Source: Flavobacterium cupriresistens
GTDB taxonomy: Bacteria > Bacteroidota > Bacteroidia > Flavobacteriales > Flavobacteriaceae
Assembly: GCF_020911925.1 (NCBI RefSeq)
Contig: NZ_CP087134.1
Span: 1,612,001-1,676,000 of the forward strand
Length of the DNA stretch: 64,000 nt
Reading direction: 5' to 3'
Under the pieces are notes generated by a model, which did no database searches, had not been told where the DNA came from, and was given only the letters and a program-made list of their open reading frames with translations. Of the stretch, positions 8,324 through 16,583 are shown in pieces. Each line of letters opens with the position of its first letter. Within the stretch, counting starts at the first letter, position 1. The translations under genes were made by a program, and so were the position numbers.

Positions 8324-11170
8324 ATGAAAAATAAATTACTATTAATTTTTGGCTTGGCTACCATCTCGGGATTGTATGCTCAGGAGAACAAAAAAGAAAA
8401 AGATACTTTACAAAACAATGAACTGTCAGAAATCACAATAGTGGGGTCAAGAAGTAAAAACAGAGTAAAAACAGACGTACCTGTTCCTGTTGATGTATTC
8501 AATATAGCTGAAATAACAAAAGGGGCTCCACAAACCAGTGTAACCCAAATATTAAATTATGTTGCACCATCCTTTACCAGTAACCCAACCTCTACTGCAG
8601 ATGGAACAGATCACGTTGATCCGGCACAATTAAGAGGTTTAGGTCCCGATCAGGTTTTGATTCTGGTAAATGGCAAACGCAGACATACAAGTGCTTTGGT
8701 AAACATAAACGGATCACCGGGAAGAGGGTCTGTCGGAACTGATTTAAATGCAATTCCGTCTTACGCGATTGAGCGAATAGAAGTATTGAGAGATGGAGCT
8801 GCCGCGCAATACGGTTCTGATGCCATCGCCGGAGTAATCAATATTGTATTGAAAAAGAATGCAAAATACGTTTCAGGAGATATTCAGTACGGGGCAAATG
8901 TATCTTCAGGCTCCAATAATTTTAAAGGAGGAAGTGACGGACAATCTTTGCAATTAGACTTAAACTACGGTACCTCTTTAGGAAAACAAGGAAGTTATCT
9001 GAATGTTACCGGAAGTGCCGTAACTAGACAAGCTACCAGTCGTGCTGGAATTAGAAGTAACCCTATTTTTAATGCCTATAACGCGGTCGAAAACAGAGCG
9101 GCTCAAGATGGCGTTCAGGTCAATTCGTTGTTCAGTAATATTAATGCAACGCCAAATTCAGGACAAATCATCAGTACATTACAGCAATATGCGCCACAAG
9201 TAAGTTATTTTACACCGGCACAGCAAACCGCGATTTCTTCTGCGAGCACAATTGCTCAGATGCAAACTGCCTTAAATTTTGATGTAACGAATAATGAATT
9301 GAATTACAGAGGACAGCAAAGAAGTGACTATAATATGAGTGTAGGTCAGTCAGAATTGGCAACAGGACAGTTGTATTTCAATGCTAAATATCCTTTGACT
9401 GAGATTACTTCCTTATATTCCTTTGGAGGACTGTCTTATAGAAACGGAAAATCATACGCCTTTAACAGACTTCCAAATGCTTCGGGAGCTTTTACCCAGG
9501 TATATTCAAATGGATTTTTGCCTGAAATAGAATCAGACATCGTAGACGCTTCTGCTGCTGCGGGAATTACAACGCAATTGTTTGGTTTTGATACTGATTT
9601 CAGTTCAAATCTGGGGACAAACTCTTTTAAATACGGAGCAAACAATACGATAAATGCAACTTTGGGAACACAATCTCCATCTAGTTTTGATGCCGGTAAA
9701 GTTTCATTTTTACAAAGTACAACCAATTTGGATTTTAGTAAAAAACTGGATGTTTTAGAAGGACTGAATGTTGCTTTTGGTGGAGAATTCAGATATGAAA
9801 ACTATCAGATTAAAGCAGGAGAACAAGCCTCTTATGGATTATATGATGTAAACGGAAATTTTGTTTCCGGTACATTGCCAACAACTTCACCATTAATTGT
9901 GACTGATTTCTTCGGAAACAAACGTGGAGCAGGAGCGCAGGGATTCTCAGGATTTCAAGCTACCGATGCAAAAGAGAAAGACAGAAAAAGTGTAGCAGCT
10001 TATGTAGATTTAGAATTAAACCCAACAGAAAACTGGCTTTTAAACGGAGCAGCACGTTTCGAAAATTATTCTGATTTTGGAAATACGGTTACGTTTAAAT
10101 TGGCTTCACTTTTGAAATTAAATGATTTCATCAATTGGAGAATTTCGGGACAAACAGGTTTTAGAGCACCTTCATTGCAACAAAAATATTTTGAAACCAG
10201 CTCTACTCAATTTATCAATGGTGCTCCATACCAGGTGGGGTATTTTACAAATGACTCCGATGCGGCAAAAAGCATTGGTGTAGCAAATTTAAAACCGGAG
10301 AAATCTAAAAGTATCAGCACTGGTTTTACGTTTAAAATTCCAGAAGCCAATATCACCATTTCTACCGATGCCTATTTTACAAGAATCGATGACCGAATTG
10401 TTTTAACAGGACAATATGCAAGACCAACAGACGCACAAATTACGGGTGCTACCTCACCGGAACAAGCAGAAGCATTGACCCTGTTTCAGGAAGCATTTGA
10501 TTTAAAAGGAGTAGAAAGAGCCTCATTCTGGACAAACGGAATCAATTCTGAGACAAAAGGAATAGATGTAGTAATTTCTCAGAAATATAATGTAGTAGCC
10601 GACTTCACAATCAGAAATGATTTTGCGATCAGTTATAATGAAACCAAAAGAGTAGGAGATTTAAATGTTCCTCAGTCTATTATTGATGCAGGAGGAGAAC
10701 CTTTTAAATATTCGTTTTTTCCCGAGTCAAGCAGAGTTTATTTGGAAGAAGCAATTCCAAAGTTGAAGGCAAATTTGACCACCACTTTTAATATCAAGAA
10801 ATTGGATATTTATTTAAGAAACAGCTATTTCGGAAAGGTAACAGATCCCGGAGCAACAGATGTAAACTTAGACGGATTTTCTTCTGTGTACGAACATCCG
10901 GAATACAGCGCAAAAATTGTGACCGATTTGTCTTTAGGATATCAGATTAATGAGAAGTTCAGAATTACGCTTGGAGTTAACAATATAGGAGATGTATATC
11001 CGGACCGAAACAATCCTTCAACACCTGCCTTTACCAATACAACCCCAACTTTGTCTCCTGCACCGAGTACCGATTTAAGTAACGCAAATCAATTTGCTTA
11101 TTCAAGAGCCGTTTCGCAATTTGGATTAAACGGAAGATTTGTTTTTGCACGATTAGGGTTCAAGTTTTAA
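8324..11170 (+). CDS. TonB-dependent outer-membrane receptor, methionine/cysteine-attenuated
   Basis: A 948-residue receptor with signal peptide ('[15 protein letters not shown]'), a TonB-box-like region followed by '[13 protein letters not shown]', and a plug domain with '[18 protein letters not shown]' and '[20 protein letters not shown]'. A long beta-barrel ends in the typical terminal phenylalanine ('[10 protein letters not shown]'). It imports a substrate across the outer membrane using TonB energy. It lacks the N-terminal carboxypeptidase-like domain of SusC proteins and has no SusD partner, so polysaccharide uptake is unlikely. Its attenuator with Met/Cys codons suggests the ligand could be a sulfur-containing compound, such as an organosulfur molecule or methionine source. 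That is inference. Confidence 0.93.
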   Translation: MKNKLLLIFGLATISGLYAQENKKEKDTLQNNELSEITIVGSRSKNRVKTDVPVPVDVFNIAEITKGAPQTSVTQILNYVAPSFTSNPTSTADGTDHVDPAQLRGLGPDQVLILVNGKRRHTSALVNINGSPGRGSVGTDLNAIPSYAIERIEVLRDGAAAQYGSDAIAGVINIVLKKNAKYVSGDIQYGANVSSGSNNFKGGSDGQSLQLDLNYGTSLGKQGSYLNVTGSAVTRQATSRAGIRSNPIFNAYNAVENRAAQDGVQVNSLFSNINATPNSGQIISTLQQYAPQVSYFTPAQQTAISSASTIAQMQTALNFDVTNNELNYRGQQRSDYNMSVGQSELATGQLYFNAKYPLTEITSLYSFGGLSYRNGKSYAFNRLPNASGAFTQVYSNGFLPEIESDIVDASAAAGITTQLFGFDTDFSSNLGTNSFKYGANNTINATLGTQSPSSFDAGKVSFLQSTTNLDFSKKLDVLEGLNVAFGGEFRYENYQIKAGEQASYGLYDVNGNFVSGTLPTTSPLIVTDFFGNKRGAGAQGFSGFQATDAKEKDRKSVAAYVDLELNPTENWLLNGAARFENYSDFGNTVTFKLASLLKLNDFINWRISGQTGFRAPSLQQKYFETSSTQFINGAPYQVGYFTNDSDAAKSIGVANLKPEKSKSISTGFTFKIPEANITISTDAYFTRIDDRIVLTGQYARPTDAQITGATSPEQAEALTLFQEAFDLKGVERASFWTNGINSETKGIDVVISQKYNVVADFTIRNDFAISYNETKRVGDLNVPQSIIDAGGEPFKYSFFPESSRVYLEEAIPKLKANLTTTFNIKKLDIYLRNSYFGKVTDPGATDVNLDGFSSVYEHPEYSAKIVTDLSLGYQINEKFRITLGVNNIGDVYPDRNNPSTPAFTNTTPTLSPAPSTDLSNANQFAYSRAVSQFGLNGRFVFARLGFKF

Positions 11171-11187
11171 ATAAAAAATAAAAAAAT

Positions 11188-11230
11188 CCCTTTCAGATTC
11201 AAAATTGCTTTAAGCTTGATTTGAAAGGGG
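11188..11230 (+). terminator. Hairpin after the TonB receptor
   Basis: Arms ccctttcagattcaa and ttgatttgaaaggg form a long stem with one bulge 17 bp after the stop. The T-run on the plus strand is weak, so it may only be a transcript-end hairpin. Confidence 0.5.
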
Positions 11231-11297
11231 TTTACAAAGGATTGGAGCAAAATTTATGTAGCTTAATTCTTTTTAAATGTTAAATTATACATTTTTT

Positions 11298-11328
11298 TTT
11301 GGTAGTTAAAAAATAGTTACTATATTTA
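11298..11328 (+). promoter_or_regulatory. Promoter for leader 2 and metY
   Basis: TTTG (11298-11301), 19-nt spacer, TATATTTA (7 of 8 to the -7 consensus). It places the transcription start about 55 nt before the leader ATG. Confidence 0.6.
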
Positions 11329-11390
11329 CTCTATCAAACTAGTAGAACTAAAAAAAATCTAAAAGTTTTTAATTAATACAATTTTATAAA

Positions 11391-11468
11391 ATGAAAACAA
11401 TAGCAGACAAAATGATAATGTGTTGTATGATGCGTAAATGCGTTCCGGTCTGTTGTTGCCAAAAGTGA
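11391..11468 (+). CDS. Leader peptide 2, highly Cys/Met-rich attenuator ORF
   Basis: A 25-codon ORF containing KMIMCCMMRKC and ending CVPVCCCQK: six Cys and five Met codons. Its last codons (TTGCCAAAAG at 11456-11465) can pair over ten bases with CTTTTGGTAA at 11504-11513. That segment is the 5' arm and loop of the terminator that follows, so the ORF end acts as an antiterminator strand. A ribosome waiting for Met-tRNA or Cys-tRNA would favour antitermination. Poly-Cys leader ORFs acting as cysteine attenuators are known from Actinobacteria; I know of no equivalent described for Flavobacterium. It lies ahead of a small ORF and metY. Confidence 0.85.
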   Translation: MKTIADKMIMCCMMRKCVPVCCCQK

Positions 11469-11498
11469 AAGATAAAATCTTTGTTATAGTTAAACTAT

Positions 11499-11536
11499 AA
11501 GCCCTTTTGGTAAGCCAGCCAAAAGGGCTTTTTTTA
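11499..11536 (+). terminator. Attenuator terminator of leader 2
   Basis: Perfect stem aagcccttttgg (11499-11510) / ccaaaagggctt (11519-11530) with an 8-nt loop and T-run. It closely resembles the leader 4 terminator (14910-14946). Confidence 0.93.
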
Positions 11537-11562
11537 TTTCATCATTTTAAAAAATTACAAGT

Positions 11563-11727
11563 ATGAAAACCACAGCTAAAAGTTCGAAAGCAATAGAAGC
11601 AGATTTTAAAATAAACAGCAACATTATAGAGAAAGTAACTCAAGTAAAAGAAGAGTTGAGCCTGGAAGGACACAAATCATTACTATTTCAAATGTATGCA
11701 GTAGAAGAAGAAGACCTTTATTTTTAA
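11563..11727 (+). CDS. Small protein between attenuator and metY
   Basis: A 54-residue ORF with ATG start 27 bp after the attenuator and 55 bp before metY. It is hydrophilic and helix-prone, with no signal peptide or membrane segment. The C-terminus reads HKSLLFQMYAVEEEDLYF. The same ending, SLLF-x-MY-x2-E-x-E/N-x-L, closes the 66-residue ORF at 15025, which occupies the equivalent position before metX. The parallel placement and shared ending argue that both are real genes. I do not recognise a family; function unknown. Confidence 0.65.
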   Translation: MKTTAKSSKAIEADFKINSNIIEKVTQVKEELSLEGHKSLLFQMYAVEEEDLYF

Positions 11728-11782
11728 AAATAAATCAATAACAAACTAAAATACTATTAACAACACTAAAAACTAAGAAATT

Positions 11783-13087
11783 ATGAGCACACAAAAATTT
11801 GCAACAAACGCACTACACGCTGGACACGATGTTACTAAAAATGCAGGAACAAGAGCCGTGCCTATTTACCAGACATCATCGTATGTTTTTAACAATTCAG
11901 ATCATGCAGCCAATTTATTCGGTCTTGCCGAAGCCGGATTTATTTACACCAGATTAAACAATCCGACAAACGACATTTTAGAGCAAAGACTAGCGGCGCT
12001 CGAAGGTGGAATTGGAGCAGTCGTTACCGCATCGGGAACCGCTGCAATCGCAACAACGTTCCTGACTTTGTTAAAATCCGGAGATCATATAGTAGCATCA
12101 AACAGTTTGTATGGAGGGACTTACAATTTGTTGAAAGTAACTTTACCCCGATTAGGCATAACAACGACGTTTGTTGATCCGTCAAAAGCAGAAAATTTCT
12201 CCAAAGCGGCAAAAGAAAATACAAGAGCCTTTTTTGTAGAATCTTTAGGGAATCCAAAATTAGATGTATTGGATTTGGGTGCCATTTCGAAAGAAGCTAA
12301 AAACTTCAAAGTACCTTTTATTGTAGATAATACGGTAGCCACTTCTTATTTGCTAAAACCAATTGAATACGGAGCAAATATTGTAATTCACTCTTTGACT
12401 AAATATATTGCCGGAAACGGAACTTCGCTAGGAGGCGCTATTATTGATGCCGGAACTTTTGATTGGGCAAACGGAAAATTCCCGGAATTTACAGAACCTT
12501 CTCCGGGTTACCATGGTTTGGTGTATCATGAAGCGCTTGGAAATGCTGCCTTTATCACAAAAGCGAGAATCGAAGGTTTGCGGGATTTTGGTTCAGCTTT
12601 GAGTCCTTTTAATGCCTTTCAGATCATTCAGGGATTAGAGACATTACCAATCCGAATCAAAAAACATAGCGAAAATGCTTTGGCTTTGGCCAAATGGCTA
12701 GAGAAACAAGATGAGGTGGCCTGGATAAATTATCCGGGATTAGAGTCCAGTAAATATTTTGATTTAGCCAAAAAATACCTGCCTGAAGGACAAAGCGGAA
12801 TCATCACTTTTGGATTGAATGGCGGTTTTGAAGCAGCTAAAAAAGTAGTTGACGAAACAAAATTGTTTTCTCTTCTGGCCAATATTGGAGACACAAAGTC
12901 CCTAATCATTCATCCGGCAAGTACAACACACCAACAATTGACAGAGGAGGAGCAAGCAGAAACAGGAGTTTCTAAAGACTTGGTTCGTCTTTCTGTTGGA
13001 ATTGAGGATATTGAGGATTTGATCGCTGATTTGCAAACCGTTTTCGCAACGGTTAAAAAAGAGGCATACAGCATCAATAAAAATTAA
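11783..13087 (+). CDS. metY: O-acetylhomoserine sulfhydrylase
   Basis: A PLP enzyme of the Cys/Met metabolism family that makes homocysteine from O-acetylhomoserine and sulfide. At 434 residues it has the typical MetY length, longer than cystathionine synthases because of the insertion around 'FPEFTEPSPGYHG'. The PLP lysine is K207 in IHSLTKYIAGNG, with the phosphate-binding 'TASGTAAIATTF' at about residues 82-93. It follows leader 2 and the small ORF, so its expression is probably set by Met/Cys supply. Sulfide would come from the sulfite reductase further along the window. A second sulfhydrylase, metZ, lies at 21350. Confidence 0.96.
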   Translation: MSTQKFATNALHAGHDVTKNAGTRAVPIYQTSSYVFNNSDHAANLFGLAEAGFIYTRLNNPTNDILEQRLAALEGGIGAVVTASGTAAIATTFLTLLKSGDHIVASNSLYGGTYNLLKVTLPRLGITTTFVDPSKAENFSKAAKENTRAFFVESLGNPKLDVLDLGAISKEAKNFKVPFIVDNTVATSYLLKPIEYGANIVIHSLTKYIAGNGTSLGGAIIDAGTFDWANGKFPEFTEPSPGYHGLVYHEALGNAAFITKARIEGLRDFGSALSPFNAFQIIQGLETLPIRIKKHSENALALAKWLEKQDEVAWINYPGLESSKYFDLAKKYLPEGQSGIITFGLNGGFEAAKKVVDETKLFSLLANIGDTKSLIIHPASTTHQQLTEEEQAETGVSKDLVRLSVGIEDIEDLIADLQTVFATVKKEAYSINKN

Positions 13088-13109
13088 GGTTTTTTTGTTT
13101 TTTGTTTGA

Positions 13110-13154
13110 AAAATTGCCTTTAGCAATATGATTTTTGCTAGAGGTGATTTTTTA
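13110..13154 (+). terminator. Probable terminator after metY
   Basis: Imperfect hairpin ttgcctttagca / tgctagaggtga (with wobble pairs) followed by a T-rich stretch. Readthrough into the next gene is possible. Confidence 0.5.
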
Positions 13155-13177
13155 TAAAAACAAAATTTAATATAAAG

Positions 13178-13257
13178 TTTAAACCATATAAGTACGATAA
13201 GTTCAGGTAAGCTAAGGTCGAATAGTAAAAGGAACTTAAATGTCTTATATGGTTAAA
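13178..13257. repeat. Palindromic repeat, accatataag family
   Basis: Inverted arms tttaaaccatataagtac and acttaaatgtcttatatggt about 40 bp apart. The same family occurs three times at 24261-24660. Confidence 0.75.
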
Positions 13258-13304
13258 TTAATTAAAAACAATTCTGTTTTTGAGTCATTTTAAAATTAAA
13301 AATT

Positions 13305-14393
13305 ATGTCAAAGCTTAAAATAAACATTGTCCTTTTCGGGATCGGTAATATCGGAAGTACCTTAATCAATCAGATTATCGAAAGCCAGGAGTTTTTTCTG
13401 CAAAACAAAAATGTTGACTTTCATTTTCCGATTATCACCAATTCTACCGTAGCTTTTTTTGAAAAAGAAGGTGTCGGGTACGCGTGGGAAACCAATTTTG
13501 TAGAATTGGCAGTGCCTTTTAGAGTGGAAGATATTATTGAATTTGCAAAAGAAAATGAATTTGAAAATCTGATCGCTGTTGATGCAACGGCGAGTGAGGA
13601 ACTGATAGGCCATTACAATACCTTAATTCAAAACGGATTTAATATTGTCGCGGTAAATAAAAAAGCCAATACGTTGCCTATTGAGCTTTATAAAGAAATA
13701 AGAGAGAATCTTAAAAAGTACGATAAAGAGTTTTTGTATGAAACCTCGGTAGATACAGGAGTTCCGGTTTTGCAGACTTTAAGAGATTTGTATTACTCAG
13801 GAGAAAAAATCACTAAAATTCGCGGTGTTTTCTCCGATAATCTGAGTTATGTTTTTAATCAATTCTCTTCAGAGGAGGCGACTTTTTCTTCTATTTTAAA
13901 AGATGCCAGTCTTTTAGGATTGATGCGTTCTACTTTTAAAGAGGATTTATCAGGAAATGATACAGCACGGAAACTATTGATTCTAACACGGGAGATAGGG
14001 CAGGACTTTGAACTTTCGGATATAAAAATCAATCCGTTGATTGAAGAGGCGCATCTGGAGAAAAACGGTACACTTAATAAAGAAGCGGTTGACCGGTATT
14101 TCAAAATTGCAAAAATTACCCAGTCAGACAATCATGTGCTTCGCTATATAGGAGAATTTGATGTTCAGAAAAATACATTGGAAGTCAAATTGGTTTCTGA
14201 ACCCATTACTTCGGCTATCGGACAATTGAAAGGTTCCGATACGATTTTTGAGATTTATACCCAATCTTATGCGGCTGTGCCGATTGTGATTAAAAGTGCT
14301 TCGGCTTGTAAGCAGGCAATTTCGCGCGGCATTATTACCGACATCCTGAAAGTGGCTGAAAAAATCAGAAATAAAGAAGCTGTTTGGTTGTAA
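13305..14393 (+). CDS. Homoserine dehydrogenase-like protein with altered active site
   Basis: A 362-residue free-standing homologue of the dehydrogenase half of ThrA (16584). The nucleotide-binding GIGNIG (12-17), the NKKA lysine motif (118-121) and NDTARK (218-223) are kept. Catalytic regions are not: the usual GYTEPDPREDL reads GLMRSTFKEDL (205-215), losing the conserved Glu and Asp. GVFSGTLSYLF reads GVFSDNLSYVF (174-184), and the C-terminal GAGAGxxxTARG is replaced by SASACKQAISRG. It is probably not an ordinary homoserine dehydrogenase; a regulatory partner or altered substrate is possible. The frame is open throughout, so it is not a decaying pseudogene. It lies between metY and the metX-thrA unit. 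Confidence 0.8.
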   Translation: MSKLKINIVLFGIGNIGSTLINQIIESQEFFLQNKNVDFHFPIITNSTVAFFEKEGVGYAWETNFVELAVPFRVEDIIEFAKENEFENLIAVDATASEELIGHYNTLIQNGFNIVAVNKKANTLPIELYKEIRENLKKYDKEFLYETSVDTGVPVLQTLRDLYYSGEKITKIRGVFSDNLSYVFNQFSSEEATFSSILKDASLLGLMRSTFKEDLSGNDTARKLLILTREIGQDFELSDIKINPLIEEAHLEKNGTLNKEAVDRYFKIAKITQSDNHVLRYIGEFDVQKNTLEVKLVSEPITSAIGQLKGSDTIFEIYTQSYAAVPIVIKSASACKQAISRGIITDILKVAEKIRNKEAVWL

Positions 14394-14578
14394 GTATAAG
14401 AACTAAAACACTGAAAAATGTTCTTTGATAAACTGATTTGCAGAGTTGATATGGAGTGTGTAAACCTATTTTTTAAGGCCCTTTATGGCTTTTTTAAGAA
14501 ATTTTGCTTTTAGAAGCTATTTTTTAACATTTAAATAATGTTTTTTAACATTTTTAGTAATTAAATTCTTCATTTCCA

Positions 14579-14610
14579 TTTGTGTAATAAAATTATTATT
14601 CTGATATTTG
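14579..14610 (+). promoter_or_regulatory. Promoter for tandem leaders 3 and 4
   Basis: TTTG (14579-14582), 20-nt spacer, GATATTTG (7 of 8 to TAnnTTTG). Predicted start is about 14617, just before leader 3. Confidence 0.65.
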
Positions 14611-14635
14611 TAAAACCCAAAAAGCTACTAATCAC

Positions 14636-14704
14636 ATGAATTTAAATGCCTACAAAATGTTTTGTGTCATTTCGGTTAAAACCGTGGGGATGTCTTTTGC
14701 TTAA
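14636..14704 (+). CDS. Leader peptide 3 (probable attenuator ORF)
   Basis: A 22-codon ORF with the core YKMFCVISVKTVGMSFA: three Met including the start and one Cys, less biased than leader 2. It contains two small self-complementary segments (ACAAAATGTTTTGT at 14652-14665 and CGGTTAAAACCG at 14673-14684) that could act as pause hairpins. A terminator follows 25 nt after the stop. A clear antiterminator partner is harder to see: TGGGG near the ORF end could pair only weakly with TCCCA in the terminator. The attenuator reading therefore rests mainly on its place next to leader 4. Confidence 0.5.
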   Translation: MNLNAYKMFCVISVKTVGMSFA

Positions 14705-14729
14705 TATTGTAATACAATAAAAATATAGC

Positions 14730-14764
14730 AAAGCCTCCCAGAATTTTTTGAGAGGCTTTTTAAA
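14730..14764 (+). terminator. Attenuator terminator of leader 3
   Basis: Stem aaagcctc (14730-14737) / gaggcttt (14752-14759) then T's, with no gene end nearby other than the leader ORF. Confidence 0.8.
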
Positions 14765-14810
14765 TTTATACGAAATGCAGAATTTTTTTAAGATAACAAA
14801 TAAATCACAG

Positions 14811-14876
14811 ATGAATCAATCGTTACAGATGAATAAGATGTTTAATGTCGCAAGTATTTGCGCATACGTCTGTTGA
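14811..14876 (+). CDS. Leader peptide 4, attenuator ORF ending in Cys
   Basis: A 21-codon ORF opening MNQSLQMNKMF and closing SICAYVC, with the last sense codon TGT. GATTCCAAAAG (14875-14885), starting in the stop codon, pairs at 10 of 11 positions with CTTTTGGCATC (14914-14924) of the following terminator. The perfect hairpin CGCAAGTATTTGCG (14849-14862) directly before the Cys codons could be a pause site. Terminator and antiterminator sequences match those of leader 2, so the two attenuators share ancestry. No separate promoter is visible, so leaders 3 and 4 appear to act in series on one transcript. Confidence 0.75.
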   Translation: MNQSLQMNKMFNVASICAYVC

Positions 14877-14909
14877 TTCCAAAAGTAAATACAAGTTTGT
14901 AAAACTTAT

Positions 14910-14946
14910 AACCCTTTTGGCATCTGAAACCAAAAGGGTTTTTTTA
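14910..14946 (+). terminator. Attenuator terminator of leader 4
   Basis: Perfect stem aacccttttgg (14910-14920) / ccaaaagggtt (14930-14940) with a 9-nt loop and T-run. It is the counterpart of 11499-11536. Confidence 0.93.
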
Positions 14947-15024
14947 TTCCATTGGGTTGCCTTAACAAAATAGTAAAAGATTAATAAACATAATAATACA
15001 CAACTGAACTAAAACTTAAATATC

Positions 15025-15225
15025 ATGAGTGCAACAAACTACTTAGCAAGAACATTTTCTAGATTGAAAAACGGCAGGACAAAAAGAAACAACCCGCCAC
15101 CAACAAACGAATTGATCCACCCAAGTTTTGGAATTACCGAAACGGATAAAAATGCAGAAAAAAAAGCACCAAATTCATTGTTGTTTTTAATGTATTCTAA
15201 AGAGAATGAAACCCTTTTCATCTAA
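15025..15225 (+). CDS. Small protein between attenuators and metX
   Basis: A 66-residue ORF starting at ATG 79 bp after the leader 4 terminator. The basic N-terminal half ('FSRLKNGRTKRNNPPP') is followed by an acidic/basic linker, and the C-terminus reads PNSLLFLMYSKENETLFI. This resembles the end of the 54-residue protein at 11563 (SLLF-x-MY). No signal peptide or membrane helix is visible. Both small ORFs are the first gene after a Met/Cys attenuator. Function unknown. The opposite strand is also open over 60 codons, but it has no promoter or matching context. Confidence 0.62.
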   Translation: MSATNYLARTFSRLKNGRTKRNNPPPTNELIHPSFGITETDKNAEKKAPNSLLFLMYSKENETLFI

Positions 15226-15353
15226 ATCGAAAAGAGTCATAAAATAGGGTGAAACCGGCTTAATTTTACTGGGCATATTGTTCGGTAATTTTTTGCGTAT
15301 AATAGTTTCAGATTAAACTATTTTCATAAAATAAAAGATTCAGTTCAGATAAA

Positions 15354-15385
15354 TTTGCTTGTTTAAGAAAATAGTAGTTAATTTG
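15354..15385 (+). promoter_or_regulatory. Promoter for the metX leader
   Basis: TTTG (15354-15357), 20-nt spacer, TTAATTTG (7 of 8 to TAnnTTTG). Its start point would fall about 20 nt before the SAM-I aptamer, making the metX-thrA unit independently transcribable from the upstream attenuators. Confidence 0.55.
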
Positions 15386-15413
15386 CACCGTTAAGTTCAA
15401 AAATGTATTGAAA

Positions 15414-15520
15414 TGTTATAAAGAAAGGACGAGGGATTAGACCCGATGAATCCTTAGCAACCCTTCGTTAATTCGAAGAAGGTGCTGCATTCTACCACGC
15501 CCAAACGTGGAAAGATAACA
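15414..15520 (+). promoter_or_regulatory. SAM-I riboswitch (S-box) upstream of metX
   Basis: Contains the conserved core: GACGAGGGATTAGACCC, GATGAATCCTTAGCAACC, the internal hairpin cttcgttaattcgaag, GGTGCTGCATTCTACCAC, and GATAACA. P1 is TGTTAT (15414-15419) / ATAACA (15515-15520). It binds SAM. Downstream, CTTTCTTT (15548-15555) can pair with AAAGAAAG (15420-15427) inside the aptamer, a possible expression platform. No intrinsic terminator lies before metX, so control may be translational. Confidence 0.95.
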
Positions 15521-15592
15521 ATAAGAATTTTTCTAGTTTCGTCTAGACTTTCTTTCTAATATTTCCTCATACAAATCAATAATACAACAGAT

Positions 15593-16582
15593 TTGAAATT
15601 GGAAAATATACCAACCCTTATTAGCATACAAAATTTCACCACCGAAAATGGTGCAGTTTATCATTCGTTACCCTTAAGTTTTACGATTTCGGGCTTACCA
15701 CTCTATAGCGCGCCTATTGTTTTGGTTAATCATGCTTTGACAGGAAACGCTGAGGTAACAGGTGAAAACGGTTGGTGGAATGACCTGATCGGAGAAGGAA
15801 AAACAATTGATACTAATGTCTATACGGTATTAGCGTTTAATGTTCCCGGAAATGGAAATGATTCTTTCTTAATAGAAAATTACCAGGATTTTACAGCCCG
15901 GGATATTGCGAGGATTTTTATAAAAGGACTCGATTTCTTAAAGATAGAGCAGCTTCATACCATAATAGGAGGCTCTGTAGGAGGTGGAATTGCATGGGAA
16001 ATACTGGCTTTAGAACCCGCTATCACACAAAACTTAATACCAATTGCAACAGACTGGAAATCGACAGACTGGATGATTGCAAATTGTTACTTACAAGAGC
16101 AAATCCTGAACAATTCTTCAAAACCAATAGAAGATGCCAGAATTCACGCTATGTTATGTTACCGCTCTCCCGAATCATTCAAAGAAAAATTTCAACGTAC
16201 AATGAATTCAGACCTTTCTATTTTTAATATTGAAAGCTGGCTGGCACATCACGGAGAAAGATTGCAAAAAAGATACCAATTGTCTTCGTATAAATTAATG
16301 AATCAATTGTTGAAAACGATAGATATTACCAGAAACAGCGCCGATTTTGAAACGTTGCTATCTAAAACGGATGCGGCGATTCATATTATCGGAATCAATT
16401 CAGATTTGTTTTTCACAGCAAAAGAAAACAAGGAAACGTATCAGGAATTAATAAAATTCAAAAACAATGTTTTTTATAGCGAAATAGATTCAGTACACGG
16501 ACATGACGCTTTTTTAATAGAGTACAAACAACTAGATTATTTACTTGCCGATATTTTTAAGGCAGAAACAATAAAAAAATAA
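15593..16582 (+). CDS. metX: Homoserine O-acetyltransferase (MetX-like alpha/beta hydrolase)
   Basis: Activates homoserine for sulfhydrylation, giving the substrate of MetY. At 329 residues it is slightly shorter than most MetX proteins. Visible features are NHALTGNAEV (oxyanion region), the nucleophile elbow GGSVGGG, an Asp in 'GINSDLFFTAKENKE', and the catalytic His in 'DSVHGHDAFLIEY'. The reading frame has no in-frame ATG before a stop at 15557, so translation most likely begins at the TTG codon at 15593. It follows a SAM-I riboswitch and is followed by thrA after 1 bp, making a tight operon. Acetyl versus succinyl specificity is inferred from the family and from the presence of MetY. Confidence 0.9.
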   Translation: MKLENIPTLISIQNFTTENGAVYHSLPLSFTISGLPLYSAPIVLVNHALTGNAEVTGENGWWNDLIGEGKTIDTNVYTVLAFNVPGNGNDSFLIENYQDFTARDIARIFIKGLDFLKIEQLHTIIGGSVGGGIAWEILALEPAITQNLIPIATDWKSTDWMIANCYLQEQILNNSSKPIEDARIHAMLCYRSPESFKEKFQRTMNSDLSIFNIESWLAHHGERLQKRYQLSSYKLMNQLLKTIDITRNSADFETLLSKTDAAIHIIGINSDLFFTAKENKETYQELIKFKNNVFYSEIDSVHGHDAFLIEYKQLDYLLADIFKAETIKK

Positions 16583-16583
16583 A

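Noticed and set aside
14849..14862. CGCAAGTATTTGCG as a second copy of the metH operator palindrome
   Set aside because: It shares only GCAAGTATT with the metH site, lies inside leader ORF 4 and is better explained as a pause hairpin.
15039..15221. 60-codon ORF on the minus strand opposite the 66-residue ORF
   Set aside because: The plus-strand frame has the attenuator context and a C-terminus shared with the ORF at 11563; the minus frame has neither.
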